DNA from: Firmicutes bacterium UBA5449
Lineage (GTDB): Bacteria; Bacillota; SHA-98; UBA4971
DNA: 5,321 nt
Assembly: GCA_002424305.1 (NCBI GenBank)
Contig: DIQZ01000003.1
Span: 684 to 6,004 of the forward strand
Direction of reading: 5' to 3'
The notes beneath the pieces are model-generated. The model was not told the origin of the DNA. It was given only the letters and a program-made list of their open reading frames with translations, and made no database searches. A program made the translations under genes and the position numbers. The first letter of the stretch is position 1. Each line of letters opens with the position of its first letter. Positions 1 to 5,321 of the stretch are shown one piece after another.

Positions 1-144
1 ATGGTCATTATAGCGATGGTGCTAGGTGCAATTGGAATCATCAATCTCCTCGTATATAAGCCCTGGAAACGTGGAACACAGGGCCTTACGAAAACACCAA
101 CGGTTATTTCAGGGGGGACAGAGCCATGGATTGGTACAGCGTAG
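1..144 (+). CDS. ABC transporter permease, C-terminal end only
   Basis: This is the tail of a binding-protein-dependent ABC permease (MetI/BPD_transp_1 type); its 5' part lies outside the window. An open frame runs from base 1 to a TAG at 142-144. The 47 visible residues start with one hydrophobic helix (about residues 2-19, ending NLLVY), followed by a basic cytoplasmic tail (KPWKRG). That is how permeases of the Pot/Fbp/Ugp class usually end. The ATG at base 1 is probably an internal methionine. The last 19 nt overlap the start of the downstream ATPase gene, which points to translational coupling and a shared transporter. The identification rests on one membrane helix plus context: the family is likely, but the substrate cannot be inferred. 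Confidence 0.7.
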   Translation: MVIIAMVLGAIGIINLLVYKPWKRGTQGLTKTPTVISGGTEPWIGTA

Positions 145-1223
145 AACTAATAGATGTTACGAAGATTTTTGGACATCGTGGGGCGGAGTCCCATCGTATT
201 GTTGCAGTAGACGATATTTCGCTCCAGCTCAACCAGGGCGAACTCCTTACGCTACTTGGCCCGTCAGGATGTGGCAAGACAACTACACTGCGCATGGTAG
301 GTGGGTTTGAGACACCTACTTCAGGTAGAATTCTGTTAGATAGCAGAGTAATAAACAACGTCCCACCACATCGACGTGATACCGCCATGGTATTCCAAAG
401 CTATGCTTTGTTTCCTCATCTGACAGTATTTGAAAATATTGCGTATGGACTTCGCATGCGAAAAATGGAAGCTAGCACTATATCAGCAAAAGCACGTCAT
501 GCCCTTAGTCTAGTAGGCCTCGATGGCATGGAGGACAGGCCGCCCGGCTCACTGTCCGGTGGTCAGCAGCAGCGAGTAGCTTTGGCAAGGGCACTTGTTG
601 TTGAACCTAAAGTCCTCCTTTTGGATGAACCTCTTTCAAATCTTGATGCAAGGCTTCGAGCGCAGATGAGGATTGAAATTAGAAAGATTCAGCAAGCCTT
701 GAATATGACTAGTATGTACGTTACTCATGACCAAGAAGAGGCAATGAGTCTTTCCGATCGAATTGCCGTGATGAATCACGGTCAGATAGAGCAGATTGGG
801 ACACCTCAAGATGTCTATGCCCGACCGGTAAATCGCTTTGTCGCTGACTTCATGGGAAAAAAGACTACGTTTCTTGATGGTACTGTTATGTCCGTTGACG
901 GGAACCAAGTGAATGTACAGGTGATGGATGCACTACTTCCGTTTGAGAGGGTTTCTGATATCACTCCCGGGGACAAAGTTGAACTTGTGGTACGTTCTGA
1001 GACGATAGACATTGTACCTCCTGGGAAAGGCACATTTCCGGGCAGGATCATTCACGCGGCATACTTCGGCTCCCAAGTCTCGTATGAGGTGGATCTGCTG
1101 GGCACCGGTATTACTGCGGAAATTCCTAACCCTCAAGAAAGAGATATGTTTCTGCGCGGGAGCGAAGTCGGGATCGATCTCAAAACCCGTAGCATTCACC
1201 TCTTGCCAAAGGTCATGAATTGA
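126..1223 (+). CDS. ABC transporter ATP-binding protein, PotA/FbpC/UgpC type with TOBE domain
   Basis: This cytoplasmic ATPase (365 aa) powers an importer whose permease is encoded just upstream. All nucleotide-binding motifs are intact: Walker A GPSGCGKT at residues 45-52, Q-loop Q91 (VFQSYALFPHLT), signature LSGGQ at 143-147, Walker B LLLDEP at 164-169, D-loop SNLD at 171-174 and switch His201 (YVTHDQEEA). Residues from about 240 (FVADFMGKK) lead into a C-terminal TOBE-like regulatory domain (about 280-360). The length is normal for the family. The ATG at 126 is supported by AGGGGGG at 111-117 with an 8-nt gap, and it overlaps the permease end by 19 nt. A slightly long loop (GHRGAESHR, about residues 16-24) precedes the first core strand. 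Relatives transport polyamines, iron(III), phosphonates, glycerol-3-phosphate or sugars. The FVADFMGK ending leans toward Pot/Fbp relatives, but the substrate is not determined. No terminator is obvious after the gene. Confidence 0.95.
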   Translation: MDWYSVELIDVTKIFGHRGAESHRIVAVDDISLQLNQGELLTLLGPSGCGKTTTLRMVGGFETPTSGRILLDSRVINNVPPHRRDTAMVFQSYALFPHLTVFENIAYGLRMRKMEASTISAKARHALSLVGLDGMEDRPPGSLSGGQQQRVALARALVVEPKVLLLDEPLSNLDARLRAQMRIEIRKIQQALNMTSMYVTHDQEEAMSLSDRIAVMNHGQIEQIGTPQDVYARPVNRFVADFMGKKTTFLDGTVMSVDGNQVNVQVMDALLPFERVSDITPGDKVELVVRSETIDIVPPGKGTFPGRIIHAAYFGSQVSYEVDLLGTGITAEIPNPQERDMFLRGSEVGIDLKTRSIHLLPKVMN

Positions 1224-1231
1224 CTTTTGCA

Positions 1232-1257
1232 GGGTACAATATGGACTAGACGTACCC
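1232..1257 (+). repeat. Weak inverted repeat after the TOBE-type ATPase gene
   Basis: GGGTAC (1232-1237) and GTACCC (1252-1257) are perfect 6-bp complements around a 14-nt loop, 8 nt after the ATPase stop codon. The following bases are AAATACC, with no T-run, so it does not qualify as a standard intrinsic terminator. It could be a weak 3' mRNA hairpin or chance. Confidence 0.3.
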
Positions 1258-1414
1258 AAATACCTAAGTGGCGGGCGTATACACTTGTTACTTGAAGCAG
1301 CTGCACTCAAACGTCACACAATTATATCAGAGAGACAACAGCTAATTTCCACGACATACCACGAACAATACTGAAAGCAACCTAACTACAACTGCAAGCT
1401 TATTCGTGCCTACC

Positions 1415-1432
1415 AATAGACTCCGGTCTATT
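1415..1432. promoter_or_regulatory. Candidate operator palindrome upstream of the sugar-transporter operon
   Basis: AATAGAC (1415-1421) and GTCTATT (1426-1432) form a perfect inverted repeat of 7-bp arms around TCCG, 18 bp in all. The size and symmetry suit a dimeric repressor site of the LacI, GntR or ROK kind that often governs sugar import operons. It lies about 170 nt before the binding-protein start, within the non-coding region. It lacks the central CG of typical LacI-family sites, and no regulator gene is in the window, so the binding factor is unknown. A short RNA hairpin is the alternative reading. Confidence 0.4.
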
Positions 1433-1583
1433 ACAGTAATTGCCACGCGCTCTCCACATGTCGGACTGGATGAAGCACATGATGATTCTAATCTGAAGGG
1501 AGGGCTAATCAGTCCAACATTACTAGAGAGCACCTAATTGATTGAAGAGAGTTCCGAAGGCAGATCACACTAACCCGGTAATT

Positions 1584-1590
1584 AAGGAGG
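1584..1590 (+). promoter_or_regulatory. Ribosome binding site fixing the binding-protein start
   Basis: AAGGAGG lies 8 nt before the ATG at 1599. It decides the start: the frame stays open upstream to a TTG at 1542, but that codon has no good ribosome binding site and would put 19 polar residues before the signal peptide. Confidence 0.85.
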
Positions 1591-1598
1591 GCTTGCTA

Positions 1599-2564
1599 AT
1601 GAAACGTTTTGTTGGGTTACTACTGGTGTTATCTCTCGCATTGACGTTAGGCGGAATCTCTACCACTGTATCGGCTGCTGATAACATGACTTTCTACGTA
1701 ATTGCTCATACAGGTCCCGGCGACCCATTCTGGGCAGTGGTTCAAAGAGGAGTTCAGGACGCAGGAAAAGCCCTTGGCGTAAGAGCCATCTTTCAAGGAC
1801 CTGCCGGATACAATGTGCCGGAACAAGTTAACATGTTCAACGCAGCCATGGCAGCCCAAGCTGATGGTATTGCTACATCCATAAGTGATGCCAGGGCATG
1901 GGTTGAGCCGATTAAGGAAGCCAGAAGCCGCGGTATCCCTATAGTCGCGATAAACTGCCAAGAGCCTGAAGAGCATAAGGGAACCATACCCTACATGGCG
2001 TATATCGGCATGAACGAGTACGAGGCAGGCAGAATGGTGGCCTATAAGCTTATGCCCAAACTCAAGAAAGGCGCCAAGGCAGTCGTAGCAATCCACCAGG
2101 CAGGACACGTAGGCCTTGAGGCAAGAGCAAAAGGAATTTCAGACGTCCTCACTGCTGAACTTGGCGGTAAGGTAGATAAGCTGGACATAACACAAGACGC
2201 TACTCAGGCCATTGGTATCCTCAGAAGCTATCTGAAAGCAAATCCTGATACCGCTGCAATCTTCACAGTAGGACCTCTTGGCGCAATTCCAACAATCAAG
2301 ATGATGAGAGATGACGGGCTTAAGGGCAAGATTCTATACGCTTCCTTTGACCTTGAATCCAACACAATTCAGGCAATCAAAGACGGAATCTGCGAAGGAA
2401 CCGTCGACCAACAGCAATACCTGCAGGGATTCATGGCTGTCGTAGAGTTGTATCTCAATGCCAAATTCAAACTGGATCCGGCTGATTACGACACCGGACG
2501 GGGCTTCATCACTAAAGAGACTGCAGATATTGTCGAAGTCCTTGTAAAAGACGGTTATAGATAA
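1599..2564 (+). CDS. Sugar ABC transporter substrate-binding protein (RbsB-like, Peripla_BP_4 family)
   Basis: This exported protein (321 aa) captures a sugar or related polyol and delivers it to the permease encoded next. Residues 1-26 form a signal peptide: MKR, a hydrophobic core of Leu/Val, then VSA before ADN, a signal peptidase I site. There is no lipobox cysteine. The mature part follows the two-lobed RbsB fold. By recalled alignment with RbsB, likely ligand contacts are F44/W45 (GDPFW), D97 (SISDARAW), R176 (GLEARAKG), D251 (ASFDLESN) and Q271 (GTVDQQQYLQG). The DQQ-YLQG motif recurs in sugar-binding proteins of CUT2 importers. The start is set by AAGGAGG at 1584-1590. A binding protein as first gene, followed by a hairpin and then permease and ATPase genes, suggests it is made in excess. 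The exact ligand (pentose, hexose, inositol or other) cannot be told from the sequence. Confidence 0.92.
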   Translation: MKRFVGLLLVLSLALTLGGISTTVSAADNMTFYVIAHTGPGDPFWAVVQRGVQDAGKALGVRAIFQGPAGYNVPEQVNMFNAAMAAQADGIATSISDARAWVEPIKEARSRGIPIVAINCQEPEEHKGTIPYMAYIGMNEYEAGRMVAYKLMPKLKKGAKAVVAIHQAGHVGLEARAKGISDVLTAELGGKVDKLDITQDATQAIGILRSYLKANPDTAAIFTVGPLGAIPTIKMMRDDGLKGKILYASFDLESNTIQAIKDGICEGTVDQQQYLQGFMAVVELYLNAKFKLDPADYDTGRGFITKETADIVEVLVKDGYR

Positions 2565-2585
2565 ACCACAGTAGCTATTACACTT

Positions 2586-2618
2586 AACGTGGGTGGGGAT
2601 GCGCTCCCCACTCACGTT
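2586..2618 (+). promoter_or_regulatory. Strong hairpin between binding-protein and permease genes
   Basis: The arms 2586-2599 (AACGTGGGTGGGGA) and 2605-2618 (TCCCCACTCACGTT) pair over 14 bp with a single G-U wobble and a 5-nt loop, TGCGC. The hairpin sits 21 nt after the binding-protein stop and ends 15 nt before the permease ribosome binding site. The sequence after it is TCGG rather than a T-run, so full termination is unlikely. In other binding-protein transporter operons such hairpins protect the upstream mRNA from 3' exonucleases or attenuate transcription, so that more binding protein than membrane components is made. That role is inferred here. Confidence 0.75.
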
Positions 2619-2632
2619 TCGGACCGGCATAA

Positions 2633-2638
2633 AGGAGG
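2633..2638 (+). promoter_or_regulatory. Ribosome binding site fixing the permease start
   Basis: AGGAGG lies 7 nt before the ATG at 2646. This start is preferred over an in-frame GTG at 2589, which lies inside the hairpin and would add 19 residues unlike the family. Confidence 0.85.
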
Positions 2639-2645
2639 GAGCACA

Positions 2646-3638
2646 ATGGATGGCAAAGGGTCCTCGCCAAAGCCTTCATTCTGGAAAGCCCTGTTGCATC
2701 ATCGTGAGGTAGGCGTTGCTTGTGCCCTGATCATCGTGTTTACCGTATTCTTCTCCATGAAGAGGCAATTCCTGAATCCGGGCACACTTGGAGATATTGT
2801 GACAATCGCTGCAGAGCTTGGTGTTGTCGCTGTCGGAGCCAGCTTCCTCATGATTTCAGGAGAGATGGATCTGTCTGTGGGATCAAACTTTGCGCTAGGC
2901 GGTATGATCCTCGCCATGCTTGTCACAAAACAAAACTGGAACCCTGTCTTAGCTTTTATTCTAGCTATATCATGCTCAGCCGGTATAGGTGCGGTGAATG
3001 GAATAATTACCTTATCCGCAAGGATTCCATCGTTCATTACAACCCTGGGCGCGATGATGTTTTGGCGAGGGGTCGCCCTTTACCTAACCCAAGGCTGGCC
3101 TATTAGCATCTTTGAGGATGTTCCGTTACTTAGATGGCTAGGAGGAGGCAGAGTCATTTCCACAGTCCATATCTCAGCTCTATGGTGGCTTATTATCGGG
3201 GCTATCTTCTGGATAATACTTCAGAAAACACCTTACGGGAATTGGGTGTTTGCAACCGGAGGCAAGCGCGGGGCTGCCAGAGCACTGGGAGTGCCTGATG
3301 TCAAGGTGAAACTCATAAACTTCACTCTCATCGGTCTCTTAGCAGGTCTCGGAGGGTGTTTTCAACTGGGAAGAATGGGTTCTATGTCACCGGTGTGGGG
3401 ACAGGAACTCGCACTTGAAGCTATCGCTGCGTCAGTTATTGGAGGCAACTCCTTGAACGGAGGGGTAGGAAGCATACTCGGAACTATGCTCGGTGCCATT
3501 ACCATGGCATCTATCAGAATCGGGCTGGTCATGATTGGGGCGCCTGCATACTGGTATATGTCCTTCGTCGGATTCATTGTTGTAGCTGCCGTTGCCCTTA
3601 ATGTTAAGCTTGGGGAGGTAATCTCATGGAGCAAGTAA
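2646..3638 (+). CDS. Sugar ABC transporter permease (CUT2, RbsC/FrcC-like, BPD_transp_2)
   Basis: This integral inner-membrane protein (330 aa) forms the channel of the importer, presumably as a homodimer because only one permease gene is present. About 8-10 hydrophobic segments are visible, for example near residues 24-38, 50-70, 78-93, 101-122, 174-193, 222-240 and 303-320. Family hallmarks are GEMDLSVGS at 72-80 (RbsC-type proteins often have GGIDLSVGS), IPSFITTLGAM at 127-137, the cytoplasmic loop TPYGNWVFATGGKRGAARAL at 195-214 that would contact the ATPase, and AIAASVIGGNSLNGG at 259-273. The loop has GGK where many relatives have GGN. The length is typical. AGGAGG at 2633-2638 sets the start. 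The 3' end overlaps the ATPase gene by 13 nt, implying coupled translation. Confidence 0.93.
   Translation: MDGKGSSPKPSFWKALLHHREVGVACALIIVFTVFFSMKRQFLNPGTLGDIVTIAAELGVVAVGASFLMISGEMDLSVGSNFALGGMILAMLVTKQNWNPVLAFILAISCSAGIGAVNGIITLSARIPSFITTLGAMMFWRGVALYLTQGWPISIFEDVPLLRWLGGGRVISTVHISALWWLIIGAIFWIILQKTPYGNWVFATGGKRGAARALGVPDVKVKLINFTLIGLLAGLGGCFQLGRMGSMSPVWGQELALEAIAASVIGGNSLNGGVGSILGTMLGAITMASIRIGLVMIGAPAYWYMSFVGFIVVAAVALNVKLGEVISWSK
3612..3618 (+). promoter_or_regulatory. Ribosome binding site of the single-domain ATPase, inside the permease gene
   Basis: GGGGAGG, 7 nt before the ATG at 3626, lies within the last permease codons. It confirms the overlapping start, 13 nt before the end of the permease gene, and fits translational coupling. 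Confidence 0.75.
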
Positions 3639-4429
3639 CGAGATCAAATCCAAGCGATATACCAATCATGCAAGGAATGAAGCTGTGCAAGTGGTTTGGT
3701 CGTGTAGCTGCTTTGAAAGATGTAGATATCACGCTTGAACGCGGTGAAGTCGTTGGGCTGGTAGGCGACAACGGTGCCGGCAAATCCACACTCATCAAGA
3801 TCCTATCAGGAGTTTACCAACCGGACTCCGGTGAGCTGCGATTCGAAGGACGCAAAGTCGAGCTTGATTCACCTAGGGATGCACGAAAATTGGGAATTGA
3901 GACTGTGTACCAAGACTTAGCCCTTGTCGAAACCATGAGCATTGCCAGGAATTTCTTTCTCGGAGCTGAACCGCGGAAACGGGTAGGCCCTTTTAACCTG
4001 CTTGATACCGGCAAAATGCACCACGCCACCGAAGAAATGCTTAGGGATATTGGGATTACTGTGAGAACAGCCAACCAAGAAGTATCCACCCTCTCCGGTG
4101 GGGAACGCCAAGCAATCGCCATCGGCAGGACGATGCACTTCGGCGGGAAGCTTCTCATACTTGACGAACCTACTTCCGCCCTGTCAGTGCATGAAACAAA
4201 TAAAGTCCTAAGCTATATTAATGAAGCCAGAAACAGCGGCCTTGCCGTTATTTTCATAACTCATAACCTGTACCACGTATACCCTGTAGCTGACAAGATA
4301 GTCGTACTGGAACACGGACGCAAAGCAGGGGAATTCCGTAAGGAAGAAACCAATGTTGAGGAGCTTATGAACATAATTGTTCATGGCATTGAAGGGGATA
4401 GAAGAGCTGTAGGGCATACCATCCAATAA
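3626..4429 (+). CDS. Sugar ABC transporter ATP-binding protein, single-domain (FrcA-like)
   Basis: This cytoplasmic ATPase (267 aa) drives the sugar importer encoded by the two preceding genes. One complete nucleotide-binding domain is present: Walker A GDNGAGKST at 47-55, Q-loop Q96 (VYQDLALVE), signature LSGGERQ at 156-162, Walker B LLILDEP at 176-182, D-loop SALS at 184-187 and switch His213 (FITHN). RbsA, MglA and XylG are about 500 aa with two such domains, the second often degenerate; this protein stops after one, as FrcA-type ATPases do, so two copies must pair. It ends naturally, with a TAA followed about 30 nt later by a terminator, so it is not a truncation. There is no TOBE domain, unlike the upstream ATPase, which marks the two as parts of different systems. 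The start at 3626 is backed by GGGGAGG and overlaps the permease end. Confidence 0.94.
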   Translation: MEQVTRSNPSDIPIMQGMKLCKWFGRVAALKDVDITLERGEVVGLVGDNGAGKSTLIKILSGVYQPDSGELRFEGRKVELDSPRDARKLGIETVYQDLALVETMSIARNFFLGAEPRKRVGPFNLLDTGKMHHATEEMLRDIGITVRTANQEVSTLSGGERQAIAIGRTMHFGGKLLILDEPTSALSVHETNKVLSYINEARNSGLAVIFITHNLYHVYPVADKIVVLEHGRKAGEFRKEETNVEELMNIIVHGIEGDRRAVGHTIQ

Positions 4430-4459
4430 TGTCATCCTTACAATTCAGTTAGGCAACAT

Positions 4460-4499
4460 AAGGTAATCCCGCTTTGAATGAGGTGGGATTACTTTCTTT
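4460..4499 (+). terminator. Intrinsic terminator of the sugar-transporter operon
   Basis: AAGGTAATCCC (4460-4470) pairs with GGGATTACTTT (4485-4495) over 11 bp with one G-U wobble. The 14-nt loop can extend the stem by about five mostly weak pairs. The 3' arm runs straight into TTTCTTT. It begins 31 nt after the ATPase stop codon, the expected place for the operon's Rho-independent terminator. The T-run is interrupted by one C. Confidence 0.8.
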
Positions 4500-4528
4500 A
4501 GGAACCAATGAATCAAATTTATAGCTCG

Positions 4529-4546
4529 TATGATATGCTTATGATA
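4529..4546. repeat. Direct repeat of TATGATA, 11-bp period
   Basis: TATGATA occurs at 4529-4535 and again at 4540-4546, one helical turn apart, in the gap between the terminator and the reductase gene. Each contains TATGAT, a 5 of 6 match to a -10 hexamer, but no good -35 stands at the right distance. It may be a regulator site, twin -10 elements or chance in A/T-rich DNA. Confidence 0.3.
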
Positions 4547-4599
4547 CCATACTGGAACGGGATGGCGTATCCCTTCTGACCTATAGAAACATGACGTAT

Positions 4600-4629
4600 T
4601 TGACCTGTTAAGCTCAATATGGATATGAG
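4600..4629 (+). promoter_or_regulatory. Possible sigma-70 promoter for the reductase gene
   Basis: TTGACC (4600-4605, 5 of 6 to the -35 consensus) is followed after 18 nt by TATGAG (4624-4629, 4 of 6 to -10). Transcription would start near 4636, leaving a leader of about 65 nt. The -10 is poor, so this is a candidate only. A promoter is expected somewhere here because a terminator separates the reductase from the transporter operon. Confidence 0.3.
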
Positions 4630-4701
4630 GTTCGGCGACAAGACCATGGTGTCCCTGTCCCGATCAAATCATAGAGAATAATGGAGAATAAAGGTGTGAC
4701 T

Positions 4702-5321
4702 ATGCAATATAGAGCGTTGGGTAATTCGGGCCTCAATGTCTCAGCTCTAGGTTTTGGTTGTATGAGACTGCCTGTGTCAAAAAACGGCGAAAACATTGTT
4801 GATGAGAACGAAGCTCGTCACATGATCCGATATGCTATTGACAACGGCGTAAACTACATAGACACCGCGTATAACTACCTTAATCGCAAAGGGGAGATAG
4901 CTGTAGGGAAAGCCCTGGCAGACGGATATCGCGAAAAAGTCTTCCTTACCACAAAATGCCCTGTCTGGCTTTTGGAATCCCCCGAAGACTTCGAGAAATA
5001 TCTATCTGAGCAATTACAGAAGCTGGGAACCGACTACATAGACTTCTATCTGTTGCACTCTTTGAACCAAGCTTTATGGACTAAAGCAAAGAGTTTGAAG
5101 GTCTTGGATGCTCTCGACCGTGCTCGCCGACGTGGTCTGATTAGATATCCGGGGTTCTCATTCCATGACTCGCTTGACGTGTTCCGGGAAATCGTCGATG
5201 CATATGAATGGACACTTACGCTGATTCACTTGAATTACGTAGACGATTACTACCAGGCAGGCATCAATGGTATGAAGTATGCGGCTTCAAAAGGTCTCGG
5301 TGTTGCGGTCATGGAGCCTCT
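4702..5321 (+). CDS. Aldo/keto reductase, COG1453-like, 3' end outside window
   Basis: This is a probable NAD(P)(H)-dependent oxidoreductase of the aldo/keto reductase superfamily, cytoplasmic, with a TIM-barrel fold; 206 complete codons are visible and the frame is still open at the window edge. The N-terminus (MQYRALGNSGLNVSALGFG) is a typical AKR opening. The catalytic tetrad appears intact: D54 (YIDTAYNY), Y59, K85 (TTKCP) and H119 (FYLLHS). The motifs GYREKV, GFSFHD and GVAVMEPL resemble the COG1453 group, whose members usually carry a C-terminal 4Fe-4S ferredoxin-like domain; that part would lie beyond the window. The usual G-x-S-E after the catalytic tyrosine reads R-K-G-E here (62-65). 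The ATG at 4702 has AAAGGTG at 4690-4696 ahead of it. An in-frame ATG at 4681 would add seven residues but has a weaker site. The substrate is unknown. Confidence 0.9.
   Translation, partial: MQYRALGNSGLNVSALGFGCMRLPVSKNGENIVDENEARHMIRYAIDNGVNYIDTAYNYLNRKGEIAVGKALADGYREKVFLTTKCPVWLLESPEDFEKYLSEQLQKLGTDYIDFYLLHSLNQALWTKAKSLKVLDALDRARRRGLIRYPGFSFHDSLDVFREIVDAYEWTLTLIHLNYVDDYYQAGINGMKYAASKGLGVAVMEP

Larger units (their letters stand above)
1224..1598 (+). other. Intergenic region between two transporter operons, probable control region
   Basis: This stretch of about 375 nt has no convincing gene on either strand. Short open frames exist (for example 1219-1374 +, with no ATG start, and a 63-codon frame on the minus strand at 1342-1533), but they lack ribosome binding sites and recognisable motifs. 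It contains a weak inverted repeat (1232-1257), a perfect 7-bp-arm palindrome (1415-1432) and the ribosome binding site of the binding-protein gene (1584-1590). No strong -35/-10 pair stands out; the best -10-like hexamer is TCTAAT at 1487-1492, without a good -35. Since a new transporter operon begins immediately after, a promoter is expected here, but that is inference. Confidence 0.6.

Noticed and set aside
1219..1374. Open frame of about 50 codons on the + strand after the first ATPase gene, with protein-like composition
   Set aside because: It has no ATG or ribosome binding site and no recognisable motif, and a stop-free run of this length is not rare by chance. A gene remnant is possible but unsupported.
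1489..1512. CTAATC repeated 16 nt apart (1489-1494 and 1505-1510)
   Set aside because: Short A/T-rich words recur several times in this leader without regular spacing, so no site can be supported.
1342..1533. 63-codon frame on the minus strand in the intergenic region
   Set aside because: There is no ribosome binding site, no domain and no good start context, and it runs through the candidate operator.
1542..1598. N-terminal extension of the binding protein from a TTG start
   Set aside because: It would place 19 polar residues before an evident signal peptide, whereas AAGGAGG lies correctly before the ATG at 1599.
2589..2645. N-terminal extension of the permease from a GTG start
   Set aside because: The codon is inside the hairpin stem with no ribosome binding site; AGGAGG before 2646 is a better fit.
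4559..4573. Small hairpin GGGAT-GGCGT-ATCCC
   Set aside because: A 5-bp stem with no T-run or conserved riboswitch core; probably chance.
4625..4681. 18-codon frame (starting MRFGDK) whose stop overlaps the in-frame ATG at 4681, resembling a leader peptide
   Set aside because: It lacks a convincing ribosome binding site and has no run of regulatory codons; the reductase start at 4702 has its own site.
1..5321. CRISPR array, tRNA, rRNA, insertion sequence or phage attachment site
   Set aside because: No regularly spaced repeats, tRNA-like cloverleaf, transposase motif or terminal inverted repeats were seen on either strand.

Overview
The window holds the end of one ABC transporter operon, a complete second ABC transporter operon for a sugar-like solute, and the start of an aldo/keto reductase gene. 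Every gene lies on the + strand. Strong AGGAGG-type ribosome binding sites about 7-8 nt before the starts, mid-range base composition and a reductase of a type common in anaerobes suggest a fermentative or anaerobic bacterium, Firmicutes-like or from an allied phylum. The binding protein is secreted without a lipobox cysteine, which fits a double-membraned cell better than a typical Gram-positive one. There is no rRNA or taxon marker, so this placement is weak.

Region 1 (1-1223): the last 47 codons of an inner-membrane permease overlap by 19 nt with a complete 365-aa ATPase of the PotA/FbpC/UgpC type carrying a C-terminal TOBE domain. They are the tail of a binding protein-permease-ATPase operon whose substrate (polyamine, iron, phosphonate or sugar) cannot be read from what is left.

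Region 2 (1224-1598): about 375 nt with no convincing gene. It holds a weak inverted repeat just after the ATPase and an 18-bp palindrome at 1415-1432 that could be an operator for the next operon. No clear terminator or sigma-70 promoter is visible.

Region 3 (1599-4429): a compact CUT2 (ribose/fructose/xylose-class) importer in the order binding protein, permease, ATPase. The binding protein is separated from the permease by 81 nt containing a strong 14-bp hairpin. The permease and ATPase genes overlap by 13 nt. The ATPase has one nucleotide-binding domain, unlike two-domain RbsA/MglA/XylG, so the working transporter is predicted to be a homodimer of each membrane and ATPase subunit plus the binding protein, as in FrcBCA. 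A good intrinsic terminator follows at 4460-4499.

Region 4 (4430-5321): a 272-nt gap with the terminator, a pair of TATGATA repeats and a weak promoter candidate, then the first 206 codons of an aldo/keto reductase resembling the COG1453 group. It is probably a separate transcription unit, and a metabolic link to the imported solute is only a guess.

Nothing here amounts to a clearly new biological system. The points most worth checking are the hairpin after the binding-protein gene, the 1415-1432 palindrome and the unknown substrate of the single-domain-ATPase importer.
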